64,000 bases of DNA from Phyllobacterium phragmitis (GCF_002980495.1 NZ_PVBR01000001.1:186001-250000); one strand, 5' to 3'. Counted from the first letter of the stretch, positions 26,767 to 36,712 are shown. Made by a program: numbers and translations. Notes: generated by a model not told the origin, from the sequence alone.

Positions 26767-29040
26767 ATCGCAGTCCTGACAGCCGCAGCCCTCATCACCA
26801 CTATCGGCGCAGCAGCAGCCGGTCTGCTTGCGCTCGACAGGCTCTACCCGCCGCCGCTCGACGCGGCGCGTTCCGTCTCGGCGGAAGTGGTGGGCCGCAA
26901 TGGTCATCTGCTCCGGGCTTTCGCCGCGGCGGAAGGGCGCTGGCGGTTGAAGACTGGCGTGGACGACGTCGATCCGCGCTTCATCAAGATGCTCGTCGCC
27001 TATGAGGATCGCCGTTTCTGGTCGCATCCCGGTGTCGATCCCCTGGCGTTGCTGCGCGCCGCCGGGCAACTGGTCACGAACGGGCGCATCGTTTCCGGCG
27101 GCTCCACGCTTTCCATGCAGCTTGCACGGCTGATCGAGCCTCGGGCTGAGCGCAGCATCGGCGCGAAGCTGTTGCAGATGGCGCGCGCCATCCAGATCGA
27201 GCGGCGCTTGAGCAAGCGCGAGATCCTCGAACATTATCTGACGCTCGCCCCCTATGGCGGCAATCTGGAGGGCGTGCGTGCGGCGAGCCTCGCATGGTTC
27301 GGCAAAGCGCCGCGCCGGCTGACGCTGGCCGAGGCGGCGCTTCTGGTCGCCCTGCCGCAATTGCCGGAAAAGCGTCGTCCCGACCGTAATCTGGCCGGCG
27401 CGCGCGCCGCACGTGACCGGGTGCTTGAGCGCATGGCCTCGACCGGGACGATCGATGCCGGCGAAATCGAGCGCGCCGCAGCGGAGGCTGTACCTTCGAC
27501 CCGCCGGGCCTTGCCGGCGCTCGCCGCGCATCTGGCGAATGATGCCGTGCGCAAGGATCGGGCGTCACGCCTGCACAAGGTAACGCTCGACCGCAATGTC
27601 CAGCAGGGATTGGAGAACGTCGCCAGGGCGGCAGCGGCCAATCTCGGCCCAAAACTCTCCGTCGCCATGATTCTTGCCGATGCCGGCACGGGCGAGATAC
27701 TGGGGGAGGTCGGTTCCGCCGATTATTTCGATGGCAGCCGGTCTGGCTGGATCGACATGACGAGGATTGCCCGCTCGCCCGGTTCTGCGCTGAAGCCGTT
27801 CATCTATGGCCTCGCCTTCGAGGATGGTCTGGTCATGCAGGAGACCGTCATCGAAGATCGCCCCGCCAGCTTCTCCGGCTACAGGCCGCGCAATTTCGAC
27901 ATGAGCTATCAGGGCGATGTCAGCGTCCGCGAGGCCCTGCAACTGTCGCTCAACGTTCCCGCGGTCCGGCTTCTCGATGCCGTCGGGCCGACGCGGCTGA
28001 TGGTGCGGTTCCGGCGGGCAGGGGTGAACGCGCAATTGCCGCCCGGTGAAGCGCCCGGATTGGCCATTGGCCTTGGCGGTGTCGGCATGACGCTGAAGGA
28101 TCTGGTGCAGCTCTATGCCGGGCTGGCGAATGGGGGGAAGGTGGTAATGTTGCGTGAGCATTTCACAGCGACAGAGAAACGTTCGCGGGGTAGCACCCCC
28201 CTCTGTCCTGCCGGACATCTCCCCCTCAAGGGGGGAGATTACGTCTTCATCAACGCTCGGCACCAATCACAGACGTCACAGAATGAGGGCGGCGAGTTAT
28301 GTCAGCCAATCTCCCCCCTTGAGGGGGAGATGCCCGGCAGGGCAGAGGGGGGTGCGCCTAGCGCTTCCATCAAAAGTGGAACCGCTCAAAATGACGCCCC
28401 CCAAACCCTCCTCACCCCCGCCGCCGCATGGCAGGTGTCCGACATTCTCTCCGGCGTCCTCCCACCAAAGGGCAGCTTCCAGCGCGGCATCGCCTATAAG
28501 ACCGGCACGAGCTATGGCTACCGCGACGCATGGTCGGTCGGCTTCGATGGCCGTTATGTGCTGGGTGTCTGGGTCGGACGGGCCGACAATGCCGCCGTGC
28601 CCGGCCTGACCGGCTATGGCTCCGCCGCACCGATCCTGTTCGAAGGTTTCGCCAAGTCGGGGCTGGCGATCACGCCTCTGCCGCGCGCACCCGCCGGAGC
28701 GGTCCGCATTGCACGCTCCGAACTGCCGCCGAGCCTGCGCCGTTTCTCGCAAAATCGGCTGGTCACGACAGGTCTGCGCGAGCCGGCACCGCAGATCGTC
28801 TATCCGCCGGAAGGTGCGCGGGTGGAACTGATGGCCGGTGCAACGGGCGAGACATCACCGCTGGTGCTGAAATTGCAGGGCGGCCGCGCCCCATTCCGCT
28901 GGCTTGCCAATGGCACGCCCCTGCCTGAAGCCTCGCGCCGGCGCACCACCTCCTGGCAACCCGATGGTGCCGGTTATTCCACCCTGACCGTCATAGACGC
29001 CGCCGGCCGCGCGGCGAGCGTGCGGGTGTTTGTGAATTAG
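26752..29040 (+). CDS. pbpC: Penicillin-binding protein 1C with an in-frame repeat insertion
   Basis: This 762-residue bifunctional peptidoglycan synthase starts with a single N-terminal helix (IAVLTAAALITTIGAAAAGLL). The glycosyltransferase domain has YEDRRFWSHPGVD (Glu85) and GGSTLSMQLAR. The transpeptidase domain has SALK (Ser345), SLN (399-401) and KTGT (Lys583), followed by a BiPBP C-terminal domain. About residues 468-547 are not penicillin-binding sequence: they are the translation of a palindromic repeat (28154-28390) lying in frame between SLN and KTG. The start codon also lies within a repeat copy. All catalytic motifs are present and no frameshift is seen. Whether the protein folds with the insert is unknown. 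Confidence 0.88.
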   Translation: MNRSKIAVLTAAALITTIGAAAAGLLALDRLYPPPLDAARSVSAEVVGRNGHLLRAFAAAEGRWRLKTGVDDVDPRFIKMLVAYEDRRFWSHPGVDPLALLRAAGQLVTNGRIVSGGSTLSMQLARLIEPRAERSIGAKLLQMARAIQIERRLSKREILEHYLTLAPYGGNLEGVRAASLAWFGKAPRRLTLAEAALLVALPQLPEKRRPDRNLAGARAARDRVLERMASTGTIDAGEIERAAAEAVPSTRRALPALAAHLANDAVRKDRASRLHKVTLDRNVQQGLENVARAAAANLGPKLSVAMILADAGTGEILGEVGSADYFDGSRSGWIDMTRIARSPGSALKPFIYGLAFEDGLVMQETVIEDRPASFSGYRPRNFDMSYQGDVSVREALQLSLNVPAVRLLDAVGPTRLMVRFRRAGVNAQLPPGEAPGLAIGLGGVGMTLKDLVQLYAGLANGGKVVMLREHFTATEKRSRGSTPLCPAGHLPLKGGDYVFINARHQSQTSQNEGGELCQPISPLEGEMPGRAEGGAPSASIKSGTAQNDAPQTLLTPAAAWQVSDILSGVLPPKGSFQRGIAYKTGTSYGYRDAWSVGFDGRYVLGVWVGRADNAAVPGLTGYGSAAPILFEGFAKSGLAITPLPRAPAGAVRIARSELPPSLRRFSQNRLVTTGLREPAPQIVYPPEGARVELMAGATGETSPLVLKLQGGRAPFRWLANGTPLPEASRRRTTSWQPDGAGYSTLTVIDAAGRAASVRVFVN
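28154..28390. repeat. Family A palindromic repeat inserted in frame within pbpC
   Basis: The element runs from GTGAGCATTTC to CCGCTCAAA and has the same paired palindromic arms as the intergenic copies (ATCTCCCCCTCAAGGGGGGA and its mirror). Its reading frame has no stop, and it adds about 79 residues rich in Gly, Pro and Ser to PBP1C. Confidence 0.9.
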
Positions 29041-29194
29041 GGGAGTAGGGCAATAGGGGAGTAGGGCAGTAGGGCAGTAGGGGAGTATGTTTATTGCCTT
29101 GTCACTGCTCGTTCCAGCAACATATTCCCTTATTCCCTTATTCCCTTATTCCCTTATTCCCTTATTCCCTTACTCCCTTACTCCCTTATTCCCC
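29041..29194. repeat. Inverted octamer array downstream of pbpC and betB (copy 1)
   Basis: Left arm: six units of an octamer close to GGGGAGTA/GGGCAGTA, ending in the conserved edge GTATGTTTATTG. Right arm: about eight units of the complement-type octamer TTATTCCC, running up to the betB stop codon. The arms are separated by about 40 bases and can pair. The G-rich strand has several runs of three to four G and could form a G-quadruplex. Confidence 0.9.
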
Positions 29195-30658
29195 TCAATA
29201 GGGGCTCTCCACCTTCCCCGTCTCGACATAGACCGACTTGATCTGGCTGTAGTGAGAGAGCGCCGCGAGCCCGTTTTCGCGCCCGACGCCGGACTGCTTG
29301 AAGCCGCCGAAGGGCACTTCCGCCGGCGCCAGATTATAGGTGTTGATCCAGCAGCTTCCGGCCTTGATCTGCGATATCACCCGATGGGCGCGGGCGAGGT
29401 CCCTGGTGAAGACGCCGGCCGACAGGCCGAACTCCGTATCATTGGCGCGCCTGATCACCTCATCCTCTTCCGCAAAATCGAGGACGGCCATGACGGGTCC
29501 GAAGATCTCCTCGCGCGCGATGGTCATGTCGTCGGTGACATCGGTGAAGATCGTCGGCTCGACATAGGCGCCGCCTTCGAAGCCTTGCAGTTTCGGCTGC
29601 CCGCCGCCGCAGCTAAGCCGCGCGCCTTCGGCCTTGCCCTTGTCGATATAGGACATCACCTTGTCGCGCTGCGCATTGTTGATGAGCGGACCGAGATGGG
29701 TAGCCGGGTCGAGCGGGTCGCCGAGCCGGATGGCGCGCGTGCGCTCGATCAGCCGGTCGAGGAACCGCTGGCGAATGCCGGATTGCAGGAAGACGCGCGT
29801 GCCGTTGGAGCAGACCTGTCCCGTGGAATAGAAATTGCCGAGCATCGCGCCGCCGACCGCATCCTCCACATCCGCATCGTCGAAGACGATCAGGGGCGAC
29901 TTGCCGCCGAGCTCCATTGTCGCGTGCTTCATATGCGAACCGGCCTGCGCCAGGACCTTCTTGCCCGTCGGCACGGAGCCGGTAAGCGAAACCTTGGCGA
30001 CGAGCGGATGATCGACCAAGGCGGCGCCGACATCGCCAAAGCCCTGCACCACATTGAAAAGCCCGTCGGGAAGGCCGGCTTCCTTGTAGATCTCGGCAAG
30101 CGCCAGGGTAGAAAGCGGCGTATTCTCCGAGGGCTTGAAGATCATCGCATTGCCCATGGCGAGCGCCGGCGCCGATTTCCAGCCCGCACCCTGGATCGGA
30201 TAATTCCAGGCGCCGATGCCGACGCAGACGCCGAGCGCTTCGCGGCGCGTATAGGCGTAGGCGCCGCCGAGCTCGATCATCTCGCCGTTGAAGCCGGAGA
30301 TGACGCCGCCATAATATTCCAGCGCATCGGCCGCCGAGGCGGGATCGGCGACAAGCGTCTCCTGTATCGCCTTGCCGGTATCGAGCGTTTCGAGCCGCGC
30401 CACCTCCGCGTTGCGCGCGCGCAACAGATCGGCGGCGCGGCGCAATATCCGCCCGCGCTCGACCGGCTTGAGCGCGGCCCATGCGCCCTGTGCCGCTGCC
30501 GCAGCCTGCGCTGCCTGTTTGATGATGGCGGGTGTGGCGCCATGCAGCCTGGCGATCACCTCGCCGGTTGCGGGATAGAGGACATCGAGCGGCCGGCCCG
30601 ACGTGTCCTCCACGAATTCGCCGTTGATGAAGTGCGATGCCTTGGGTTGCGCGCGCAT
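29195..30658 (-). CDS. betB: Betaine aldehyde dehydrogenase
   Basis: This 487-residue aldehyde dehydrogenase oxidises betaine aldehyde to glycine betaine with NAD(P). The general-base region is [14 protein letters not shown], and the catalytic cysteine is in [35 protein letters not shown] is the cofactor strand typical of BetB. ATG 30658 is preceded by AAGGAG at good spacing; the longer open frame upstream runs into an octamer array. It is the last gene of the bet operon, but a 129-base space holding a repeat array separates it from betA. Confidence 0.95.
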   Translation of the reverse strand: MRAQPKASHFINGEFVEDTSGRPLDVLYPATGEVIARLHGATPAIIKQAAQAAAAAQGAWAALKPVERGRILRRAADLLRARNAEVARLETLDTGKAIQETLVADPASAADALEYYGGVISGFNGEMIELGGAYAYTRREALGVCVGIGAWNYPIQGAGWKSAPALAMGNAMIFKPSENTPLSTLALAEIYKEAGLPDGLFNVVQGFGDVGAALVDHPLVAKVSLTGSVPTGKKVLAQAGSHMKHATMELGGKSPLIVFDDADVEDAVGGAMLGNFYSTGQVCSNGTRVFLQSGIRQRFLDRLIERTRAIRLGDPLDPATHLGPLINNAQRDKVMSYIDKGKAEGARLSCGGGQPKLQGFEGGAYVEPTIFTDVTDDMTIAREEIFGPVMAVLDFAEEDEVIRRANDTEFGLSAGVFTRDLARAHRVISQIKAGSCWINTYNLAPAEVPFGGFKQSGVGRENGLAALSHYSQIKSVYVETGKVESPY

Positions 30659-30677
30659 GATGTGCTCCTTGTTATCG

Positions 30678-30785
30678 AGGGGAGTAAGGGAATAGGGGAA
30701 TAGGGCAGTATGTTTATTGGTTTGCTCACAATTCATCCCAACAAAACATACTCCCTTATTCCCCTACTGCCCTATTCCCTTACTG
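30678..30785. repeat. Inverted octamer array between betA and betB (copy 2)
   Basis: Left arm GGGGAGTA-AGGGAATA-GGGGAATA-GGGCAGTA ends in GTATGTTTATTGG. After a 27-base loop the right arm begins AACATACTCCC and continues as CTTATTCC/CCTACTGC/CCTATTCC units, ending two bases before the betA stop. The same edge sequences occur in copies 1 and 3. It lies inside the bet operon and would form a hairpin in the transcript. Confidence 0.9.
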
Positions 30786-30787
30786 TT

Positions 30788-32455
30788 CTACCGATCCGAA
30801 ACCTGCCAATGCGGGTTGATCCATGGCTGCTGGTTCGACCGCGGCAGGGGATCGATACCGAGAATATGATCCGCCGCCTTTTCGCCCGTCATGATCGACG
30901 GCCCGTTGAGGTTGCCGTTGGTGATACGCGGAAAAATCGACGAATCCGCGACGCGTAAGCCTTCGACCCCGATCACCCGGCATTCGGGATCGACGACGGC
31001 GAAACGATCGTCCTTCGATCCCATTTTGCAGGTGCCGCAGGGATGAAAAGCGCTTTCCGCATGCTGGCGAATGAAATTGTCGATCTCCTCGTCCGTCTGT
31101 ACATCGGCGCCCGGCTGAATCTCGCGTCCGCGATAGGGATCGAAGGCTGCCTGCCCGAAGATTTCGCGGGTGAGGCGCACGGCGTGGCGAAAATCCGCCC
31201 AATCGTCGGGATGCGACATGTAGTTGAAGACGATCTTCGGCTTTTCCAGAGGATTTGCCGAACGCAACGTCACGCTGCCGCGTGATTTCGACCGCATCGG
31301 CCCGACATGCGCCTGGAACCCATGGCATTCCGCCGCTGCCTTGCCGTCGTAACGGATGGCGGCCGGCAGGAAATGATACTGGATATCGGGGTATTCGACC
31401 CCTGGTTTCGACCGCACGAAGGCAGCGGATTCGAAATGGTTCGTCGCACCGTCGCCGGTCTTGAAGAACAGCCATTGCGCGCCGATCCGCGCCTTGGAAA
31501 ACAGATTGAGCTTGGAATAGAGCGTGATCGGCTGCACGCACTCCTGCTGGATATAGACCTCCAGATGGTCCTGCAAATTCTGGCCGACGCCTGGCCGGTC
31601 GGCGATCACCTCGATGCCATGTTCCCTCAGATGCGCGGAGGGACCGATGCCGGAATGCATCAGGAGTTTCGGCGAGTTGATCGAGGACGCGGCGATGACG
31701 ACCTCGCGCCGCGCTTTGACGATCTGGATTTTCTTCCCCATCTGGATCTCGACGCCGGTCGCCCGTTGATTCTCGATGACAATCCTGCGCGCCAACCCCT
31801 TGACGAGATTCATGTTCGGGCGCTTCAGCGCCGGTTTCAGATAGGCGTTGGCGGCAGACCAGCGGCGTCCCTGGTAGATCGTCTGCTCCATGGCGCCGAA
31901 GCCTTCCTGCTTCGAGCCATTATAGTCTTCGGTGACCTGGAATCCCGCTTGGCTGCCGGCTTCCACGAAGGCATGGAACAGCGGATTTCTGCGGTTGCCG
32001 CGCTGGACGTGGAGCGGACCGTCGGTTCCGCGCCAGCCTTCTTCGCCGCCCCCCTCTTTCTCGTGAAAATGCGAATTCTCCATGCGCTTGAAATAGGGCA
32101 GCACATCGGCATAGGCCCAGCCATGTGCGCCGCTCTCGGCCCAATGGTCGAAGTCGCGGGCATGGCCGCGCACATAGACCATGCCGTTGATCGATGACGA
32201 GCCGCCGATCACCTTGCCGCGCGGCGTGACGAGGCTGCGGTGGCCCAGATGCGGTTCGGGCTCAGAGGCGAAGCCCCAATCATAGGTGCTCATGTTCATC
32301 GGGAAGGAGAGGGCGGCCGGCATCTGGATCAGCGGGCCGATATCCGTGCCGCCGAATTCGATGACGATGACCGTATATCGGCCGTTCTCAGAAAGGCGAT
32401 AGGCAAGCGCCGAGCCTGCCGATCCCGAGCCGATGATGACGAAATCCGCTTCCAT
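30788..32455 (-). CDS. betA: Choline dehydrogenase
   Basis: This 555-residue GMC-family FAD enzyme oxidises choline to betaine aldehyde. [20 protein letters not shown] at the N-terminus binds [22 protein letters not shown] is the first GMC signature, and the C-terminal HPCGTCKMG carries the active-site histidine region. ATG 32455 is chosen because it starts the FAD-binding strand at once and follows the betC stop by seven bases. Length matches rhizobial BetA. It acts at the inner membrane with an electron-transport acceptor. Confidence 0.95.
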   Translation of the reverse strand: MEADFVIIGSGSAGSALAYRLSENGRYTVIVIEFGGTDIGPLIQMPAALSFPMNMSTYDWGFASEPEPHLGHRSLVTPRGKVIGGSSSINGMVYVRGHARDFDHWAESGAHGWAYADVLPYFKRMENSHFHEKEGGGEEGWRGTDGPLHVQRGNRRNPLFHAFVEAGSQAGFQVTEDYNGSKQEGFGAMEQTIYQGRRWSAANAYLKPALKRPNMNLVKGLARRIVIENQRATGVEIQMGKKIQIVKARREVVIAASSINSPKLLMHSGIGPSAHLREHGIEVIADRPGVGQNLQDHLEVYIQQECVQPITLYSKLNLFSKARIGAQWLFFKTGDGATNHFESAAFVRSKPGVEYPDIQYHFLPAAIRYDGKAAAECHGFQAHVGPMRSKSRGSVTLRSANPLEKPKIVFNYMSHPDDWADFRHAVRLTREIFGQAAFDPYRGREIQPGADVQTDEEIDNFIRQHAESAFHPCGTCKMGSKDDRFAVVDPECRVIGVEGLRVADSSIFPRITNGNLNGPSIMTGEKAADHILGIDPLPRSNQQPWINPHWQVSDR

Positions 32456-32462
32456 AGCCGCC

Positions 32463-34001
32463 TCATTCGCCTCGCGGAAAGCGGGCGTTCTCTTCCAGGA
32501 CATTGAGATCCATGTGGTTGCGCATGTAGCGCTCCGATGCCTTTTGCAGGGGCTGATAATCCCAGGGGTAATAGGCTCCGTTGCGCAGCGCCTCATAGAC
32601 CACCCAGCGGCGCGCCTGGCTTTCGCGCACCGCCGCGTCGAAGCCGGTCATATTCCAGCGCGCTTTTATCCTGGCGGTGAATTCCGCCACCAGGGCTGCA
32701 TGCGCCGGATCGGCGGCGAGATTGGTCAGTTCCTGAGGATCGGATTCAAGATCAAAGAGTTGCGGCGGATCGATCTCGCAATGCACGAACTTGTAGCGGC
32801 CCTCGCGCAACGCGACGAGCGGCGCATCGGAGCCCTCGGCCGCATATTCCATCGGCACGGCATCCGAGCGATTGGCGCCATCAAGCAGTGGCAGCAGGCT
32901 TTCTCCATCTGTCCACGGCGCGACTTCCGACAGGTCGATGCCGGCCAGTGCTGCGAGCGTCGGGGTGACATCGAGCGTGGAAGCGGGGTCCCGGATCAAC
33001 TGCGGCACGACACCAGGGCCGGCGATCATCAGCGGAACGCGGGCGGAGCCCTCGAAGAAGCTCATCTTGAACCACAGGCCGCGTTCGCCCAGCATGTCGC
33101 CATGATCGGAAGCGAAGACGATGATCGTATCATCGAGCATCCGCGTTGAGCGCAGCACATCGAGGATTTCGCCGAGCTTGTCGTCGATATAGCTGATATT
33201 GGCGAAATATCCCTGCCGCGCGCGGCGGACATTCTCCGGCGTGATATCGAAATTCGCCTGGTCGCAGGCGTGCATCAACCGCTTGGAATGCTGGTCTTGT
33301 TTTTCGAATGGGATCGCATCGACCTTGGGGTCGAGAGCGGGCGAACCTTCATAGAGATCCCAATATTTCCGCCGCGCCACATAAGGGTCGTGCGGATGGG
33401 TGAAGGAAACCGTCAGGCACCATGGCCGTTTTGCCGCGTCCTCCGACTGGCGGGAAAGCTGATAGAGCTTCTGCGTGGCGTGGAAGGCGACCTCGTCGTC
33501 ATATTCGATCTGGTTGCTGATCTCGGCGATACCGGCGCCGGTGACCGAACCGAGATTGTGATACCACCAGTCGATCCGCTCGCCCGGCTTGCGGTAATCC
33601 GGCGTCCAGCCGAAATCGGCCGGGTAGATATCGGTCGTCAGCCGCTCCTCGAAACCGTGAAGCTGGTCCGGTCCGACGAAATGCATCTTGCCGGAAAGCG
33701 CCGTGTAATAGCCGGCCCGGCGCAAATGATGCGCATAGGTCGGAATGTCTGAAGCGAACTCGGCCGCATTGTCATAGACGCGGGTGCGCGACGGCAACTG
33801 GCCTGACATGAAGGAGGCGCGGGCAGGGGCGCAGAGCGGCGAGGCCGTATAGGTGTTGGCGAAACGGGCTGAGCGTTCGGCCAGCGCCTTCAGGTTCGGC
33901 GCGTGCAGGAAAGACGCCGGTCCATCGGGCATCAACGTGCCGTTCAGCTGATCGACCATGACGATCAGGATATTGGGGCAAGGTTGGCTGCGATTTGTCA
34001 T
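32463..34001 (-). CDS. betC: Choline sulfatase
   Basis: This 512-residue type I sulfatase hydrolyses choline-O-sulfate to choline, feeding BetA. Metal-binding [12 protein letters not shown] starts the protein. The formylglycine motif [15 protein letters not shown] has Cys57 in C-x-P-x-R, close to the position in Sinorhizobium Bet[17 protein letters not shown] is the second metal/sulfate site. The start overlaps the betI stop by four bases (ATGA). Presence of betC between betI and betA is the rhizobial arrangement; enteric bet operons lack it. Confidence 0.95.
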   Translation of the reverse strand: MTNRSQPCPNILIVMVDQLNGTLMPDGPASFLHAPNLKALAERSARFANTYTASPLCAPARASFMSGQLPSRTRVYDNAAEFASDIPTYAHHLRRAGYYTALSGKMHFVGPDQLHGFEERLTTDIYPADFGWTPDYRKPGERIDWWYHNLGSVTGAGIAEISNQIEYDDEVAFHATQKLYQLSRQSEDAAKRPWCLTVSFTHPHDPYVARRKYWDLYEGSPALDPKVDAIPFEKQDQHSKRLMHACDQANFDITPENVRRARQGYFANISYIDDKLGEILDVLRSTRMLDDTIIVFASDHGDMLGERGLWFKMSFFEGSARVPLMIAGPGVVPQLIRDPASTLDVTPTLAALAGIDLSEVAPWTDGESLLPLLDGANRSDAVPMEYAAEGSDAPLVALREGRYKFVHCEIDPPQLFDLESDPQELTNLAADPAHAALVAEFTARIKARWNMTGFDAAVRESQARRWVVYEALRNGAYYPWDYQPLQKASERYMRNHMDLNVLEENARFPRGE

Positions 34002-34591
34002 GTGGAGGCTCCCGAAGCGGCAAGTTTGACGGTGATGTAGTCTTCGACGAGCGCGGAGGCCGAGGTGGCTTCCGGGGCGTCCGCTCCGAGCGCATGGCGG
34101 ATATAAAGCCCGTCGATAAGCGCGCCCGCGCCCTCGGCGATCAGCCCTGCCTGTACCTTGTCGGTGATCCGCGCCAGCGCCTCAGTGAGATTGGAATGAA
34201 GTCTGCGGGCATAGACGCGCAGGAGCCGCCGCGTTTCCGCCGATTGCTGCGCATGCACATAAAAGGTAAGCCATGCCGCAACAGTCTGCGGCGCGAACTG
34301 CGAGGCGGAAAAATTGACGGCGATGATGGCTGAAATCCTCTGACGCGGCGATGAGGCCTGGCGCAGCGCGGCGCTGAGATCGCGCCCCAGTTCGTGCAGC
34401 AAATGCCGCATCGTGGCGAGCATGAGTTGCTCCTTGCCGCCGAAATAATGATGCGCCAGCGCCGGCGAGACGCCTGCTTCATGAGCGATCTGCGCAACGG
34501 TCACGTCGAGCGATCCACGCTGACCGATGGTGCGGATCGCCGCATCGATCAACTCGCGTCTGCGCATCGGTTCCATTCCGATTTTCGGCAT
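33998..34591 (-). CDS. betI: TetR-family repressor of the betaine operon
   Basis: The 197-residue protein opens with a TetR helix-turn-helix: [27 protein letters not shown] and then [19 protein letters not shown]. This is the BetI signature, including [12 protein letters not shown]. BetI releases DNA when choline is bound. It is the first gene of the operon, and a 20-base perfect-arm palindrome stands 42 bases upstream of its ATG. The start is ATG 34591; a second Met follows at codon 6. Confidence 0.94.
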   Translation of the reverse strand: MPKIGMEPMRRRELIDAAIRTIGQRGSLDVTVAQIAHEAGVSPALAHHYFGGKEQLMLATMRHLLHELGRDLSAALRQASSPRQRISAIIAVNFSASQFAPQTVAAWLTFYVHAQQSAETRRLLRVYARRLHSNLTEALARITDKVQAGLIAEGAGALIDGLYIRHALGADAPEATSASALVEDYITVKLAASGAST

Positions 34592-34632
34592 CGCCCTGTC
34601 GCTTTCCTGGTTAGATTTTCTCTAATGTAGGT

Positions 34633-34652
34633 TTGATTGACTGATCAATCAA
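34633..34652. promoter_or_regulatory. Predicted BetI operator
   Basis: TTGATTGACTGATCAATCAA has perfect 8-base arms (TTGATTGA/TCAATCAA) around a 4-base centre and lies 42 bases upstream of betI. TTGATTGA-type palindromes are the known style of BetI operators. Position and symmetry are seen; binding is inferred. Confidence 0.75.
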
Positions 34653-34684
34653 TAAAAATCGGAGATGACGACAGTTTACGATCC

Positions 34685-34857
34685 CACCCCCCTCTGGCTT
34701 GCCAGCCATCTCCCCCTCAAGGGGGAGATTAGCCTTCATGGACGCTTGGTACTAATCGCAGGCCTTGCAGAACGGGCGGCGAAGACCGTGTCAGCCAATC
34801 TCCCCCCTTGAGGGGGAGATGCCCGGCAGGGCAGAGGGGGGCTCTCCAGCATAGCCC
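34685..34857. repeat. Family A palindromic repeat between betI and ansA
   Basis: The paired arms ATCTCCCCCTCAAGGGGGAG and CTCCCCCCTTGAGGGGGAGA flank a 70-base centre, with outer GGC-rich palindromes and CCCCCTCTG/CAGAGGGGG ends. The short terminal modules seen in the pbpC copy are missing, so this is a shortened copy. It occupies most of the space between the divergent betI and ansA promoters. Confidence 0.85.
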
Positions 34858-34918
34858 TTGGAATGCCATCCACCACACTCTATAGAAAAACGATCAAACA
34901 ACCGTCAGGAAGCACATC

Positions 34919-35938
34919 ATGAACAATCCGGTTCTCGTTGAGGTTTTTCGGGGCGAAACGGTGGAAAGCCGCCATCGCGGGGCAATTGCGGTCGTCGATG
35001 GCGATGGACGCACGGTATTTTCCCTCGGCGATATCGAACGAGCGGTTTTTCCGCGCTCGGCGATCAAATCGATACAGGCCCTGCCTCTGGTCGAGACCGG
35101 AGCCGCGGACGCCCTTGGTTTCGGTAACGTCGAGCTTGCCATGGCCTGCGCCTCGCATTCCGGCGAGCCGGAACATGTCGCGCGCGCAGCTATGATGCTG
35201 GAACGTGCCGGACTGGACGTCTCGGCCCTCGAATGCGGTTCGCACTGGCCGTTCGACCAGCCGGTCTTGATCCAATTGGCGAAAAGCGGCAGCGAGCCGA
35301 CGCCGCTTCACAACAATTGCTCGGGCAAGCACGCCGGCTTCCTGTCCACCTGCGTGCATTGCGGGCTGGAGACGAAAGGCTATGTCGCGCTCGGGTCGCA
35401 GATACAGGAGATGGTGCGCGAGGCCATGGAACAGGTCACCGGAGCGCCGCATTCCGTAGACCGCTGCGGAACCGATGGCTGCTCGATCCCGACCTATGCG
35501 ATCCCGCTCAAAAGCCTTGCCAGCGGTTTTGCGAAAATGGCAACCGGCAACGGACTGATGCCTGAGCGAGCCAGGGCGGCCAGGCGTCTCATCGACGCCT
35601 GCATGGCCGAGCCCTTTTATGTCGCGGGGACCAACCGTGCCTGCACGGTGCTGATGAACATGGCGCCGGGCCGCGTTTTCCTGAAGACGGGTGCGGAGGG
35701 GGTCTTTTGCGGCGCCGTGCCCGAACTCGGGCTGGGCTTTGCGCTGAAATGCGACGATGGCGCGACACGCGCCTCCGAAACCATGGTTGCCTGCCTCCTG
35801 TCGCGGCTGTTCGCCTTCGAGCCTGAACTTTGCGCCAAATTCGACCGCTATTCGGGCCGCGAGATGAAAAACTGGAACGGCATTCCCTATGGGCTCGTGG
35901 CGCCGGTGGAGGCGTTGACGAAGGCCGAAATCGGCTAG
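34919..35938 (+). CDS. ansA: L-asparaginase, Rhizobium etli type (class 3)
   Basis: The 339-residue protein belongs to the asparaginase II family first found in Rhizobium etli, unrelated to the E. coli enzymes. RSAIKSIQALP supplies the nucleophile Ser47 and Lys50. HNNCSGKHAGF gives Cys134 and RCGTDGCSIPTYAIPL gives Cys183/Cys188, matching the conserved zinc/active-site cysteines of the R. etli enzymes to within one position. It hydrolyses asparagine to aspartate and ammonia. GGAAG stands about eight bases before ATG 34919. It reads away from the bet operon and is followed 42 bases later by a Gre factor gene. Confidence 0.88.
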   Translation: MNNPVLVEVFRGETVESRHRGAIAVVDGDGRTVFSLGDIERAVFPRSAIKSIQALPLVETGAADALGFGNVELAMACASHSGEPEHVARAAMMLERAGLDVSALECGSHWPFDQPVLIQLAKSGSEPTPLHNNCSGKHAGFLSTCVHCGLETKGYVALGSQIQEMVREAMEQVTGAPHSVDRCGTDGCSIPTYAIPLKSLASGFAKMATGNGLMPERARAARRLIDACMAEPFYVAGTNRACTVLMNMAPGRVFLKTGAEGVFCGAVPELGLGFALKCDDGATRASETMVACLLSRLFAFEPELCAKFDRYSGREMKNWNGIPYGLVAPVEALTKAEIG

Positions 35939-35980
35939 ATTCCCCTTGTTAGTCCGGGGTCCATGCCCTAAATTCGATAG

Positions 35981-36460
35981 ATGAGCCGAGCTTTCACGAA
36001 GGAGCAGGATGACGCTCCCATTGATGTGGCCGAGCGTCCCATCAGTCCACACCGCAATCTGGTCACGCCGGAAGGGCTGAGGCAGATTGAAAGCGAGATT
36101 GCGGCACTTCAGGAAGAGCTGCGCAAGGCCAGTGACGAAAAGACCGACGATGAAGACGACAGCGGAGCCATTGCCCGCATCGCCCGCGACCTGCGCTATT
36201 GGACGACGCGCCGCGAAACGGCGGAAATCTCCGTGCCCGATCCAAAGAGCGATGTGGTGCGCTTCGGCATGACCGTCACCATCGAGAATGACGAGGAGGG
36301 CAAGGTCCAGACCTGGAAAATCGTCGGCGAGGATGAGGCGGACGCCGCACACGGCAAGATTTCGCATGTCTCACCGGTCGCGGTCGCCTTGTTCGGCAGA
36401 AGTGTCGGTGATGTCATCAGCGTCAACGACAAGGAATGGGAAATCACCGCGATCGGGTGA
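35981..36460 (+). CDS. GreA/GreB-family transcription elongation factor
   Basis: This 159-residue protein has a Gre layout. An acidic N-terminal part includes RNLVTPEGLRQIESEIAALQ and forms the start of the coiled coil. Then comes an acid patch (SDEKTDDEDD), and a C-terminal FKBP-like domain has VRFGMTVTIENDEEGKVQTW and SPVAVALFGRSVGDVI. Gre factors enter the RNA polymerase secondary channel and stimulate cleavage of backtracked RNA. The acidic tip DEDD lies roughly where the metal-binding acid pair is expected. The protein is probably a second Gre paralogue and not the housekeeping GreA, which usually begins differently. Confidence 0.8.
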   Translation: MSRAFTKEQDDAPIDVAERPISPHRNLVTPEGLRQIESEIAALQEELRKASDEKTDDEDDSGAIARIARDLRYWTTRRETAEISVPDPKSDVVRFGMTVTIENDEEGKVQTWKIVGEDEADAAHGKISHVSPVAVALFGRSVGDVISVNDKEWEITAIG

Positions 36461-36474
36461 TGAACTGTTGTCGC

Positions 36475-36706
36475 TATAACATTTCATTTTTAGATGGAAA
36501 CGTTGGTGAGGCAGTACCCCCTCTGCCCGGCAGGGCATCTCGCCCTCAAGGGGGAGATTGGCTGACGTGACCCTTGGTGTTGATTCTGCAACATTTGCGA
36601 TTGGGGGCGAGCGCTATGAAGGCTTAATCTCCCCCCTTGAGGGGGAGATGCCCGGCAGGGCAGAGGGGGGTACGCCTCGCGATTCCATTGAAACAGGACC
36701 GCTCTC
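36475..36706. repeat. Family A palindromic repeat, full copy downstream of the Gre gene
   Basis: It starts with the terminal module ATTTCATTTTTAGATGGAAA, has both GGGGGAGATT/AATCTCCCCC arms around a 60-base centre, and ends GATTCCATTGAAACAGGACC plus GCTCTC. Fills most of the 304-base space between the Gre and doc genes, which contains no gene. Confidence 0.85.
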
Positions 36707-36712
36707 CAGATC

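Noticed and set aside
28140-28400. pbpC as a pseudogene because of the insertion
   Set aside because: The frame is intact and all catalytic motifs flank the insert, so loss of function is not shown.
29041-29194. CRISPR array
   Set aside because: Units are contiguous octamers without spacers, and no cas gene is present.
29087-30703. 538-codon rightward frame opposite betB
   Set aside because: It begins in the octamer array (repeated PYSLIPLF translation) and continues as a betB shadow.
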